Under the pieces are notes generated by a model, which was given only the letters and a program-made list of their open reading frames with translations, did no database searches and had not been told where the DNA came from. From positions 1 to 64,000 of the forward strand of contig NZ_JPRH01000017.1 of NCBI RefSeq assembly GCF_000737705.1: a stretch of DNA of 64,000 nucleotides, given 5' to 3'. Source of the DNA: Chryseobacterium soli. Lineage in GTDB: Bacteria > Bacteroidota > Bacteroidia > Flavobacteriales > Weeksellaceae. Positions 39,001 to 47,437 of this stretch are shown here, piece by piece. The first letter of the stretch is position 1, and each line of letters opens with the position of its first letter. The position numbers were made by a program, and so were the translations under genes.

Positions 39001-39988
39001 AAATCATGAACTGGACCAGTATTCAGCGTTCATAAAATTCATGGAACAGGCATTTGAATGGGAGATCATGAGCTATAATTTTTATTCTTATTACTGGGGA
39101 GAAAGAAAATCATGGTCAGATCTATATCAGTTTGATGATAATGATCCGATCTTCAGAGCATTTATGCAGTCCGGTATGGCAAGAGTTATTGTTACGGTAA
39201 GACCGGGATTTGAAGAAGCGGTAAGGCATTTCCTTTCTACAGGACAAATCTGGAATGGCGGAGAAGTCCCTGTGATCGATGATGAATTATTCTTGTCGAT
39301 TGTTGATGAAATGCGTTCCCCGAAAGCTACAAAAGAAGGCGAACCATGGAGAGAAAAGATCCCGACTTCGCTTACTATTCTTCAGGCTGATTCTATTGGC
39401 TTGAAAGTAGAAAAGGCTTTGCCTTGTAATTGTGAACCGGGAGTGAAATTCGATGATAGTCTGGGAGAAATGTGTGGAAGCAATTTTGAACTAAACAACA
39501 ATCAGATTGGTCAGTCTTCCGATAAATGGATGGAGATTAGTTTTAGTGATTTAGATAATGCCTATACTACCATTGGACAAGTAGATTTTGACCATGCTTT
39601 CCCCAGAATTTATAAGTGCTTGGACAATACAATTATCATTGATAGAGATGCATCATGGTTGCCAAATGATTCTATAGTTAAAATCCACAAAATATTAGCA
39701 GAAGAAATTTCCTCTATTGAGGGAGTCGAAGCTTATATTTTAGGAGATGAAGGTATTACTTTCAGAATCAATATAAGCAAGATTAAAACTTTCACTTTTA
39801 TAAAACCGGGTAATGACGATGGACATGATACATTAAAATTTTCGGTTGATTTGGATGCTTCAACGCTAAAAATTACTACTCCGGAATTCAATAAGTATGG
39901 AAGAGAAAGAATCCTGGACAAAAACGGACAGATTATTCCTGAAACCGAGTACCTGAACAAAGTATCATTAAGCAAATTCCTGGTATAA
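36005..39988 (+). CDS. Giant hypothetical protein of toxin locus
   Basis: A 1327-residue protein without signal peptide or membrane segment. Features seen: a charged helical N-terminal part (to about residue 300), a strand-rich middle, a Pro/Thr/Asp linker (TDPTDPTDPEIPTNPND, about residue 513), then long helical segments (ERATRRLKRSESQVTKSTES; EEYEENNKHG) and a domain with VYRWVDKVVKNQIFNYGKRM. The last 120 residues are again strand-rich. I recall similar large uncharacterised proteins in other bacteria but cannot name the family. It leads a + strand unit with a nucleotidyltransferase and the 837-residue putative toxin, so a carrier or delivery role is inferred. Confidence 0.85.
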   Translation: MEAINQNNSSQTLFRFATMRNAELSDPKNKERRFIFRDYDTQKGLIDKRVELGESLQRVCETPTNLIIKTETSLKEQDPAFYELAVWVARNKAKATKAEFDKKINDYKTLQHQDILIDSKIWDNLIYQVVTQKDFYAKETLMQFLHLNHILLNYNGSDEDQYEDVVKAKVVLPKELFKVNHPTSANGSVSKRKENSQIIPYDNTDMNFAEATINLKANRELSSAMEKLEKSYYKEYEEAYKNTYNRYVEGVRPIQAEYQSLVNEQEHQKQMFLATENKEGLSNLKYIPVPEVPKFTFEFRPEIQREDLLKNLDQKNILALYRVVGASDSATALTGISTFAEISEAIAKSNQMLEQTVLNNTVLNQQVSTTVGGVVVPVTNSVGNVEVIPFFARTMYLSWYAHTMLIVTDINDPKHIVSGNYQIKAYNQQVIASASMAYTYDAPNVTTLFSGAEVIPKENLEKIEVLLLEGEVTLNNGLVYIMQATLNWTGNNTYKFEGPGTFTLKNRGTDNPTDPTDPTDPEIPTNPNDIFIPSGFGMKNIGIADYRKVEQSTYCYVEGDVAHIENIMAREYKERATRRLKRSESQVTKSTESEKEKLTDTTSTERNEMQSEVSRILQESKDFAAQAGFSASWGSGSGVSPKFMLNTAANYATHNSREESNRQALTEAKDVTARALDRIITKVKEERIDKILEEYEENNKHGFDNTKGSSHVVGVYRWVDKVVKNQIFNYGKRMMFEFMVPEPAKLHSLGMKVSNNAENQLVKPIDPREVPGMQIKDWSALTDSTKLKYWLGHYNVEVDEKLESIVYVGKSIDYSSTESKQASSKSDLIAIPEHYITESYVVSRSDAFPGYNGWGNGASLLVGGNNAANAFLQFVREVPITIATTNAHYFHATINIKCVLQEEYKNGWLQKAFNKIIEAYEVELTKYEAALADAKAVGVQIKGTNPGFYRKIENTILRRNCISYMLNQNPNALLTFGKKKYYTNDNSSTETFTNADILVNHELDQYSAFIKFMEQAFEWEIMSYNFYSYYWGERKSWSDLYQFDDNDPIFRAFMQSGMARVIVTVRPGFEEAVRHFLSTGQIWNGGEVPVIDDELFLSIVDEMRSPKATKEGEPWREKIPTSLTILQADSIGLKVEKALPCNCEPGVKFDDSLGEMCGSNFELNNNQIGQSSDKWMEISFSDLDNAYTTIGQVDFDHAFPRIYKCLDNTIIIDRDASWLPNDSIVKIHKILAEEISSIEGVEAYILGDEGITFRINISKIKTFTFIKPGNDDGHDTLKFSVDLDASTLKITTPEFNKYGRERILDKNGQIIPETEYLNKVSLSKFLV

Positions 39989-40018
39989 TCTATAATCTAA
40001 AGATTTATAATTTAAAAG

Positions 40019-40393
40019 ATGAGCAAGGTAAAACCTGAAGCTATTTGGCAGCACGATAAAGTGCTGCCTTATATCCTAACGAGTCTTAAAGACAAGATTA
40101 GTGAGATAACTGCCGTGGAAAAGATAATGGTTTTCGGAAGCAGAGGCAGAATTCCCTTCGAAAAATGGAATGAGCTGGAAGGAAAAGACTGGGATATTGT
40201 CGTGCAGGCAAGATGTAAGCTAAAAAATGCCCATGTTCTGGTAGATAAAAACTATCATTTGGATCTTTTGGTGTTGGGTGAAAACCAGATAAAACAATTT
40301 TGCCAAAATAAGATCACCAAAGAACTTTTTCCGGTTAATGAGCTGGACTGTTTAACAAAAAAAGAAAAACACAATGGAAACTCTGGAGATTAA
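40019..40393 (+). CDS. Minimal nucleotidyltransferase-fold protein
   Basis: A 124-residue protein with the DNA-polymerase-beta-like signature: VFGSRGRIPF, then KDWDIVVQAR supplying two Asp, and a third acidic residue in YHLDLLVLG. Such minimal nucleotidyltransferases act in toxin-antitoxin pairs (modifying RNA or proteins) and elsewhere. It starts 30 bp after the giant gene and its last 20 bases overlap the start of the 837-residue gene, so translation is probably coupled. No HEPN partner is evident nearby. It could modify the toxin, the carrier or an unrelated substrate. Confidence 0.8.
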   Translation: MSKVKPEAIWQHDKVLPYILTSLKDKISEITAVEKIMVFGSRGRIPFEKWNELEGKDWDIVVQARCKLKNAHVLVDKNYHLDLLVLGENQIKQFCQNKITKELFPVNELDCLTKKEKHNGNSGD

Positions 40394-42887
40394 AGAACTC
40401 ATAAGTCAGGACTGGCGTACTGATGATTATATAAGAAAACAGCTGCTCTGTAATAAACTAAGATATGGTAATGATTTTCAAAGACGTTTTCGTTTGGATT
40501 ATAATATTACCGATTACGATGGAATTGCTGAAGAAAAAAATATAAAAGATGAAAAAAATAACCCAATAAAACTCAAAACCTACCTTAATAAAAATGTTGA
40601 ACTGGTAGATTTATCACAAAAGCAATGTGAAATAGATTTTGATATTGATGCTGCCAATGAAGAAATGTCCTGTAAACTTAAATATTTTTATCATAGAGAA
40701 GCAGACAAAGAGGAATTGAGAAGAAAAAAAGCCATTATACTTGAAACCTTTTCCTATGAAGAATTTAGGAATCTGGTCATGTATGTTGGTTATGATGACT
40801 TTGAAAACTATGTGGAGTATAAAAACTATTTTATCGAAGTTTTTAAAGTGCACTTTCTTAAAGCCAAAAGCGCTGAAGAACTGAAATTTCTCTACACCAA
40901 TACCCCTGAATTTGTAATTAAAGGAATGGCTCTTGCCAATGAAACGATATTAGGACATTTGCTCGCCTTAACAAAGCTGGATGATACCGGAATATTCAGT
41001 GGATGGTCAGATGGGAGTTGCGCATTGGTAAATATATTGAAAGCCTTTTCAGATCATCTTTTTTTGCTTGATAAATTTAAGGATAACCCTGAGCTTTGTA
41101 ACAGAATTTATTTCAATTTAGACGGGGTAAGTGAGATGAACGGAGAAATGAAATCCAACCGTATCATCTTTGCCACTATTCTGATGGAATATTGTCTGTT
41201 TTCTCCCAATCGTCCAACAGTGGGATCTCCCACTTTCAGAATAGGAAAAAATTTTAAAGTAAGTACCAATGTTATGGAACTTTCGGGGCCTATTCTTGGT
41301 TTTGGACAATCGGATGAAAAAAGTTTTTTCCTGCAACAGCAGAAAGAAGTACTTCAAACTGCTAAAGTTATTCCTAAAGAAGGAGATCCAAATGCAGTAG
41401 AGCTGGCAACACAAGATTTAGAGGAAGGGAAACAATATTTCCCGCTCGAAATGGTCTATTTCATGGATGAAAACAAATCCGGAGTCAAAAATGAAGAAAC
41501 TGGACATGAAGAAGGTACTGTTGTAATGATGGTTCCTGCTATCTATGTAAAAGCATTGGCTGATGCGGAAAACTGGGAAGATATCAATGATACCATTCGT
41601 ATTGTAGCGGATATGGTAGGAGTGGTTTTAGGAATTGGAACGCTGGCTCTCTCAGGAAATCCATATGTATTATTGGCAGCGGCGGCAGACCTCAGTTTAG
41701 TATTACCTGACTTAACTATACAGACATTGAGGGAAGAAATTGCTAAATTAGAAGGTGGTGAAGAATTCCTCAGACAATGGGATCTAATTTATAATACCGG
41801 AGGGGTCATTATAGCAGCACCACAGCTCGTAGTTGGGTTTTATCGAGGCTGTTTAAGCTTACTTAGATTACCTCAGACTGCAGAAAATGTAAGACAGGGT
41901 TTGCGGGCAATGGCAATTTCCGTATTTTTGGATTTGAACAGCGGAGTTTTCCAGAGGAAAGATCTTCGGATGTTTCAACCATCAGAATGGGTAATCCCAA
42001 GCGCAGGGTTCTTTTCAAAAACTTCAGAATGTGATGCTTTAGTGCAGAATGGTGCATTCTTCATGGAACTGGATACAGCATCTATTATGGAAAGCATGAA
42101 CAAGGGTATTAATCCGGATGTAATAGGCGCAGTAAGTTCAAATAGAAAGTTTGGATTGGTGTACAACAGTGAGATTGTAGCCCAAGGAAGCCGTTATGAC
42201 AAAGCTTATCAAAAAGTTTTAATGGACTTAAAAAAGGTAAGTTATAGTTCAGAAGAAGTTGGGAAATATTTAGAAGATATCTTTAACCGAAGAAGGGTTG
42301 TTTCTGTAGAAGATGCTTCACTTTTAGGAAAAGCACCAGTAAAAGGGGTGAAAATGTCATTGAATTTGTTTGATGAATTAGGTAACAATATAGGACAGCT
42401 TGTTAGATCACCTAATAAAAATGAACTTTATTATAAATTGATATTTAGAGGTAAAGAAATTGATATTAAAAGTATGATTAAACTTTTGGATGATAAATAT
42501 AGGTTAAGAGGTTTGCCAATAGAAGAAGGAGAACATTTGCTATATGGTGATCTTAATATTCCGAAGGAAGTTACAAACAAATATGCTGCATTGGGACAGA
42601 TCATCTATGAGGATGGATTAAAATATTTCTTAAATGCTAAAAAGTATGGCAAAGTAGATGGAACTGTAAGTGCATGGATAAAGGCAGATATTTATACTGA
42701 TTATGGAGGACAATCCATAAACTTGGATCAATTCTGGAAAGCAAGAGATGCTGGAATGAGCATAGAACAAGCTGCTTTTTCAACCTTTGCCGGAAAGCAA
42801 GCCAAAAAGTTTAGTTTCACTAAAGTAAGAATTTTGGACGATGAAAAAATAACTAGAAATTACGTAGAACTTAACTTTTTAAAATAA
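40374..42887 (+). CDS. Putative polymorphic toxin with variable C-terminus
   Basis: An 837-residue protein without signal peptide. A soluble N-terminal half is followed by a hydrophobic region (about residues 405-500, with VADMVGVVLGIGTLALSG, VLLAAAADLSLVLP and GGVIIAAPQLVVGFY) like the membrane-insertion parts of polymorphic toxins. A linker comes next, and then a C-terminal tip of about 90 residues containing GTVSAWIKADIYTDYGGQS. The tip is the part duplicated in the orphan cassette at 43376-43654. The stop lies 6 bp before a small acidic gene, the position expected of an immunity gene. The tip's activity is not recognised. Confidence 0.82.
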   Translation: METLEIKELISQDWRTDDYIRKQLLCNKLRYGNDFQRRFRLDYNITDYDGIAEEKNIKDEKNNPIKLKTYLNKNVELVDLSQKQCEIDFDIDAANEEMSCKLKYFYHREADKEELRRKKAIILETFSYEEFRNLVMYVGYDDFENYVEYKNYFIEVFKVHFLKAKSAEELKFLYTNTPEFVIKGMALANETILGHLLALTKLDDTGIFSGWSDGSCALVNILKAFSDHLFLLDKFKDNPELCNRIYFNLDGVSEMNGEMKSNRIIFATILMEYCLFSPNRPTVGSPTFRIGKNFKVSTNVMELSGPILGFGQSDEKSFFLQQQKEVLQTAKVIPKEGDPNAVELATQDLEEGKQYFPLEMVYFMDENKSGVKNEETGHEEGTVVMMVPAIYVKALADAENWEDINDTIRIVADMVGVVLGIGTLALSGNPYVLLAAAADLSLVLPDLTIQTLREEIAKLEGGEEFLRQWDLIYNTGGVIIAAPQLVVGFYRGCLSLLRLPQTAENVRQGLRAMAISVFLDLNSGVFQRKDLRMFQPSEWVIPSAGFFSKTSECDALVQNGAFFMELDTASIMESMNKGINPDVIGAVSSNRKFGLVYNSEIVAQGSRYDKAYQKVLMDLKKVSYSSEEVGKYLEDIFNRRRVVSVEDASLLGKAPVKGVKMSLNLFDELGNNIGQLVRSPNKNELYYKLIFRGKEIDIKSMIKLLDDKYRLRGLPIEEGEHLLYGDLNIPKEVTNKYAALGQIIYEDGLKYFLNAKKYGKVDGTVSAWIKADIYTDYGGQSINLDQFWKARDAGMSIEQAAFSTFAGKQAKKFSFTKVRILDDEKITRNYVELNFLK

Positions 42888-42893
42888 TTACTT

Positions 42894-43322
42894 ATGCAAA
42901 TTAATATACATAACACTACTAAAAGCGATAAAACAATAGATGAATGGACAAAAAATGATAATTATAGAGGTTCTTCTTGGAAAAATTTTGCTTTTGCAGA
43001 AGGTTTGGCGTTAGATTTATTTAAAGAAAAACTATCAAAAGTACCCTTTAAAGATGACCCTTTAAGTCGAGAAGAAACAGAAAAATTAAAAATAATTCTT
43101 GAGAATAAAATTAAAGAACTCTTATCTACTCGAGAACCAGAACCTAATGTAAGAACTAAGATTAACTTTTTAGGACAAATAATAGGCTTAAATGGTTCAC
43201 CATTTGGAAAAAATGACCAAGATAACTGGATAAACGATTTTTTTAGAGCTTACAAAATCTGTGAAGAATGTTTACAAGAAGATAAACCTGTATATCTCAG
43301 CATTTCCAAAGATGATAATTAA
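42894..43322 (+). CDS. Putative immunity protein 1
   Basis: A 142-residue acidic cytosolic protein starting 6 bp after the toxin gene. It shares with the next two small genes the segment FKDDPLSREETEKLKIILEN and the ending CLQEDKPVYLSI. The size, charge, position and paralogous array are typical of immunity genes for polymorphic toxins. No known immunity family is recognised. It is followed by its own hairpin terminator, so the toxin operon ends here. Confidence 0.75.
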   Translation: MQINIHNTTKSDKTIDEWTKNDNYRGSSWKNFAFAEGLALDLFKEKLSKVPFKDDPLSREETEKLKIILENKIKELLSTREPEPNVRTKINFLGQIIGLNGSPFGKNDQDNWINDFFRAYKICEECLQEDKPVYLSISKDDN

Positions 43323-43324
43323 TT

Positions 43325-43353
43325 AAAGGCTGCTTTTGCAGCCTTTTGTTTTT
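43325..43353 (+). terminator. Terminator after immunity gene 1
   Basis: AAAGGCTGC/GCAGCCTTT stem with a TTTT loop followed by TGTTTTTG, just after the stop. Confidence 0.9.
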
Positions 43354-43375
43354 GCATCATTAATTTCTGAAGTTT

Positions 43376-43654
43376 TATTAAAATATTTTTTAAATGCTAA
43401 AAAAGTATGGTAAAGTAGATGGAACGGTAAGTGTTTGGATAAAGGCTGATATTTATACTGATTATGGCGGACAATCTATTAATTTAACCAAATTCTGAGA
43501 AGCTGTGGAGAAAGGAATGCCATATGATAAAGCGGCTTTAGAAACTTTTACAGGATCTAAAATGAAAGCAAAAGGATTTGGGAAGGTAAGATATGACACA
43601 CCTAAAAATACAGTTAAAGAAAACGAAGTAATTGTTAATTTTTTAAAAAATTAA
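43376..43654 (+). pseudogene. Orphan toxin C-terminal cassette, decayed
   Basis: It matches the last part of the 837-residue toxin (LKYFLNAKK ... DGTVSAWIKADIYTDYGGQS in the intact gene) but has no upstream toxin body. One extra A in the run at 43399-43404 and an in-frame TGA at 43496-43498 (Trp codon in the intact gene) disrupt it. The end diverges (FTGSKMKAKGFGKVRYDTP), so it encoded a related but different tip. An immunity-like gene follows after 3 bp, copying the layout of the active pair. Confidence 0.82.
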
Positions 43655-43657
43655 AAT

Positions 43658-44089
43658 ATGGAAATGATATTAATTTCAAATGCTATTAGATTTAATCAAT
43701 CGTTTGAAGATTTCACTAAAAATTTTAAAAATAAATACTCCGCGTTTGGAATGGAGAATGTTTTTATGATTCCTAAAAGTGTACTTTCAAGAATAGGAAA
43801 AGAAAAGTTCAAAGATGAACCCTTATCAAAGAATGAATCTGAAGAGATGAAATCTATTTTGGAAAACAAAGTAACAGAACTTTTAAAACAAAGAGAGCCT
43901 TATAAAAAAGGAGAAGGCGTTTATGTTATTAATTTTTCTGGAGAAGAAATAGAAATAGATCCCCGTCCTACTGGTCATAACGATAGCGATCATTTGATTT
44001 GGAAATTGTATAACTTAATAGAAATCATTGACTCTTGTCTGAATGACGATAAGCCTATCTATTTAAGTATTACAGATGACAATAATTAA
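43658..44089 (+). CDS. Putative immunity protein 2
   Basis: A 143-residue paralog of the genes at 42894 and 44148, with FKDEPLSKNESEEMKSILEN and CLNDDKPIYLSITDD. It follows the decayed toxin tip with the same close spacing as the intact pair, so it probably protects against that tip variant. It keeps an open frame although the toxin part is broken, as expected if immunity to related strains is still useful. A terminator follows. Confidence 0.72.
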   Translation: MEMILISNAIRFNQSFEDFTKNFKNKYSAFGMENVFMIPKSVLSRIGKEKFKDEPLSKNESEEMKSILENKVTELLKQREPYKKGEGVYVINFSGEEIEIDPRPTGHNDSDHLIWKLYNLIEIIDSCLNDDKPIYLSITDDNN

Positions 44090-44094
44090 TATTT

Positions 44095-44119
44095 CGGCTC
44101 TTAGGAGCCGTTTTTAGTT
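44095..44119 (+). terminator. Terminator after immunity gene 2
   Basis: CGGCTC/GAGCCG stem with a TTAG loop followed by TTTTTAGTTTT. Confidence 0.88.
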
Positions 44120-44147
44120 TTACAAATTAATTTTTAAAAAAAATAAA

Positions 44148-44597
44148 ATGAAAATTATATTTAGTAATGCAATGAAGCATAGTCAAGACCATTTTGATTT
44201 TATTGCAAATAAAGCGAACAGATATGTACATGGAACAAAATATATGTACTCTGATGAAGATTATCTGCAAATAATTCGTAAGTCTATTCCTAATCGTTTA
44301 GAAATCATAGGCTACAAAGATTCACCTCTTACTAAAGAAGAAATACTAGCTTTTAATGAGGCCCTAGAAGAGCAAATCGAATATTGGTTATCATTAAGGG
44401 TTCATATTCCTATTAAAGAAGGGACAGATACCATAACTTATAAAGAGGAAACGATTGAGCTTGATATTCGCCCAATTGATATTAATGATAATGATAATGA
44501 TAAAGCAATACGAGATTTGTTACGTCTCCATGAAATTATAAAAGAATGTTTAGCAGAAGAAAAGCCCTTGTATTTAAGTGTCTATGAGGAAGAATAA
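44148..44597 (+). CDS. Putative immunity protein 3
   Basis: A 149-residue acidic protein related to the two preceding small genes (YKDSPLTKEEILAFNEALEE ... CLAEEKPLYLSVYEEE). No toxin tip precedes it, so it is an orphan immunity-like gene. Three paralogs in a row, each with its own terminator, suggest stepwise cassette gain. It contains a run of Asn/Asp codons (gataatgataatgataa) that may be slippage-prone. Confidence 0.7.
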   Translation: MKIIFSNAMKHSQDHFDFIANKANRYVHGTKYMYSDEDYLQIIRKSIPNRLEIIGYKDSPLTKEEILAFNEALEEQIEYWLSLRVHIPIKEGTDTITYKEETIELDIRPIDINDNDNDKAIRDLLRLHEIIKECLAEEKPLYLSVYEEE

Positions 44598-44610
44598 ATA
44601 ATAATTTTTA

Positions 44611-44640
44611 AACCGCTCAAAATTGAGCGGTTTTGTTTTT
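44611..44640 (+). terminator. Terminator after immunity gene 3
   Basis: AACCGCTCAA/TTGAGCGGTT stem with a 2-nt centre followed by TTGTTTTTT. Confidence 0.9.
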
Positions 44641-44644
44641 TACT

Positions 44645-44962
44645 AATAAAAGACTACGATTTCTTATTTTTGGATTTGAACACCTTGATGTTTTTGAAAC
44701 AGATTTAACACCTGAACAATTTGCAGCCGCCAACAATGCCTTAACAAATTTTGACTTCAGGAAGGGTTTACCAAACATAACAGCTCCCACGCTTGTAATA
44801 AGTGGAAAGTATGATGGTTTAAATCCTCCAAAAGATGGAAAGGAAATCACAACATTAATTCCAAATGCAACATTTACGGAATTACAATTTTCAGGACACG
44901 CCCCAATATATGAAGAAACCGAAAGGTATTTAAAACTGGTAGAAGATTTTTTATTGAACTAA
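44645..44962 (+). pseudogene. Alpha/beta hydrolase 3' fragment
   Basis: The last 100 residues of a hydrolase are readable: LTPEQFAAANNALTNFDFRK, ITAPTLVISGKYDGLNPP with the acidic catalytic residue, and FSGHAPIYEETERY with the His. The nucleophile region is absent, and the frame begins inside the preceding terminator. So this is a decayed end, joined to the toxin locus by rearrangement. Confidence 0.75.
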
Positions 44963-45224
44963 GTAACATACAGACAAAAACACGGCTGTAATTGTAATAA
45001 ATAGCTGCTTAATAACCACAAATAACAATAAACGTCATTTTTTTATGTCTTTAAGATGCAAATGGAACCAGCTTTTTATGCTTTAAAAACTGCCATTAAT
45101 TTCGCCAGCATTTTCTTCTACTCTATTGTATCAAGTTTAGTGATTTAGAAATTAAGATTCATAGAGAGTGGAAAAGAGATTGGTAAGGTTTATTTATATT
45201 TGAGCATCCTTATATAGCATTCTC

Positions 45225-45971
45225 CACTCCACAGACAGATTAATAGCCAATTTGGCCCGCAATAGGATGGGCCACCTTCACCGAAATATACACATTATCC
45301 TGAATTTTCAATATATACTAGTAGCTTCTTTGAAGGATGTTAATGATATTTATGAAATGGTTAAACGAATATCGAACACATAATGATGATGAATAGGGGT
45401 ATTTTAAGGCTAATGTTTTTTTATTATAGTAAATATTGAAAAACTCGAACACCTGTTCATATAATTTTACGCAAACATAACACATTGTAAATCAGTGTAT
45501 AAATCCTATAAAAAAAGGAGACGTTTAAATATTAACGTCTCCTTAAGCGGATGGGCGGGAGGCCTGTCGAACTCCTTATACCATTTCTATTATTTCTAAA
45601 TGGAATTAAATAGCTAAAAAACTAGTTGCAATTAAATATATAAATTTCAAAGATACTATAAACTATATTTTTATCAGTATCACTACTTGATGATTTTTTT
45701 GAATTATTGATCTGATGTAAATTCAATCTAAATTATCGAAAACCTTATGGGATTCATATAAAAGACTATGTTGAAAAATATAATAATAACTATTATTGGA
45801 GGTAACCCAGGTGCCTTGATGCCTTCTTCAGTTCAAAGATGTTTAGATAAATCCTATACTCCACCTTAAATACTCATTTTCACAATCTTTTTGATCTTAT
45901 TTCAAATAAAACAATGCTCTTAAAACGTTGATACTATATAAACCATACATTTTATGAAATCAGCGTATTTA
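45225..45971 (+). repeat. Module-boundary direct repeat, copy C
   Basis: It starts with the IS21-like end (45248-45300) and a short conserved coding-like stretch ending near 45400. A copy of the tRNA terminator (45517-45542) follows, then the divergence from tRNA-Ser at aagcgga, then 400 bp matching 13140-13567 up to the recombinase codons atgaaatcagcgtattta (45954-45971). After that, unrelated sequence begins. The part before 45545 also matches 55690-56017. The whole 44963-46057 gap has no intact gene. Confidence 0.82.
45517..45542 (-). terminator. Displaced tRNA terminator hairpin, copy C
   Basis: ggagacgttta/taacgtctcc arms with A-run on the left side (T-run on the minus strand), as beside tRNA-Ser, but with no intact tRNA next to it. 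Confidence 0.5.
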
Positions 45972-46057
45972 AGCTATGAAAGAAAAGTGCCTGATTTACT
46001 TAATTAAGAACATGGATATACATGTACACCCATGTTTTATATGAAATGGATTGAAAT

Positions 46058-46813
46058 TTAGTTTTGTCCTGCTAGTAATCCACCGTCAACAGTCCAAGTT
46101 GCTCCGGTAACCCAGCTTGTTTGGTCTGAAAGTAAAAAGTCGATGGTTTTGGCAACATCTTCCGGTTGACCAACACCTCCTAATGGATGGTATGCATCAA
46201 ATGCAGATAGATTTTCAGCAATTTTATCTTCTGGCATAAAGGTCTTGAAGATCGGGGTAACCACAAATCCTGGGTTGACAGAATTTACGCGGATGTTAAA
46301 TTCAGCTAATTCAATAGCCAATTGTTTCGTAAGTGCTACCAATCCAGCTTTTCCAACCATATAGGCTGATGCTGGTCCTGCTTTAAGCGCATGATGCATC
46401 AATGCCGCACCAATATTAACAATAGATCCACCTTTATTTTCTTTCATAATTAAAGCCGCTGCTTGTGTAATAAAAAAGAAAGCTTTGGTATACGTTTGAA
46501 AGCTATCATAGTCTTTCTCCGTATGATCAAAAAATGAAATTGGATTATAATGTCCTGCCCCATTAACCAAATACTTCAAATTTGGCAATTCATTTTTTAG
46601 GTTACTATTGAAATCAACGACAGCATCCATATCGGAAAGATCTACCGAGTAAATCTTGACTATACCACCTTTTGCTTCCAATTCTGCTTTAGCTTTATTC
46701 AAGCTTTCAACACTTCTTCCTACTAGTGCTACTTCAACTCCTCTTCCAATTAATAATTCTGCTGTGGATTTACCTATTCCAGTTGAACCACCTACGATTA
46801 ATGCTTGTTCCAT
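46058..46813 (-). CDS. Short-chain dehydrogenase/reductase
   Basis: A 251-residue classical SDR: cofactor motif [12 protein letters not shown] at the N-terminus, [11 protein letters not shown], catalytic Tyr-Lys in [15 protein letters not shown], and PGFVVTPIF. It is an NAD(P)-dependent oxidoreductase of unknown substrate, cytosolic. It is the last gene of a minus-strand run (49513 to 46058) of OsmC-like, thioredoxin and DsbA-like genes, which suggests handling of reactive carbonyl or quinone compounds (inference). Confidence 0.92.
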   Translation of the reverse strand: MEQALIVGGSTGIGKSTAELLIGRGVEVALVGRSVESLNKAKAELEAKGGIVKIYSVDLSDMDAVVDFNSNLKNELPNLKYLVNGAGHYNPISFFDHTEKDYDSFQTYTKAFFFITQAAALIMKENKGGSIVNIGAALMHHALKAGPASAYMVGKAGLVALTKQLAIELAEFNIRVNSVNPGFVVTPIFKTFMPEDKIAENLSAFDAYHPLGGVGQPEDVAKTIDFLLSDQTSWVTGATWTVDGGLLAGQN

Positions 46814-46895
46814 TTTTCTATATTATTTATATTCGTTATGTTATTTCCGTCTTGGAAATAATTAAAATTAATTTTGATGTGATCTTACCTTCGGA

Positions 46896-47282
46896 TTAAG
46901 CACCGTAAGTAAATTCATAATTTTTTACAATAGCAGGATTAAGACTGTTGCCAACGTGACATAAATTCTTTGCTGAATTTTCAATCAATTCCTTTTGTTC
47001 TGCTGTATAGTCTTTATCAAAGAACAACTTCACGTTGATCGTTCCTACTTGTCCTCCTTCTACTGACATTTTATAAGACAGCTCACTTCTTGAACAGTTT
47101 ACTTCAAAATCTTTTTTTCTGGCGTAAAAATCAACTGTAGCTAACATACAGCTTGCATATGACCCCATAAGAAGATCGATAGAACCAAATTTCAGATCTA
47201 CTTTAATCGGATCAGCATTCGATGTTGATTTTGTACTTGAGTTATATTTACCTTCGTAGGTACTTGCTATTACTTGTGACAT
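46896..47282 (-). CDS. OsmC-like peroxiredoxin-fold protein, copy 2
   Basis: A 128-residue OsmC/Ohr-fold protein with both candidate redox cysteines: GSYASCMLATVDFYA and NLCHVGNSL. It is a close paralog of the gene at 47438 (same N-terminus Y.GKY.SSTKS), so this is a tandem duplication. The family reduces organic hydroperoxides or handles reactive sulfur or electrophiles using cellular thiols. Same operon as thioredoxin and DsbA-like genes. Confidence 0.9.
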   Translation of the reverse strand: MSQVIASTYEGKYNSSTKSTSNADPIKVDLKFGSIDLLMGSYASCMLATVDFYARKKDFEVNCSRSELSYKMSVEGGQVGTINVKLFFDKDYTAEQKELIENSAKNLCHVGNSLNPAIVKNYEFTYGA

Positions 47283-47437
47283 GTTGTTAAATTTTTATTA
47301 TTAATATGTATTGATTTAGAATGTTGATGCGGACACCACCTACGCTACATCTGCTCCGATCTCTAATGGTGACCGCATAACATTCAGTTGTAAATAAATC
47401 TTTTCTAACGTTCAGATTAGTAAAAGATTTACTCTTT

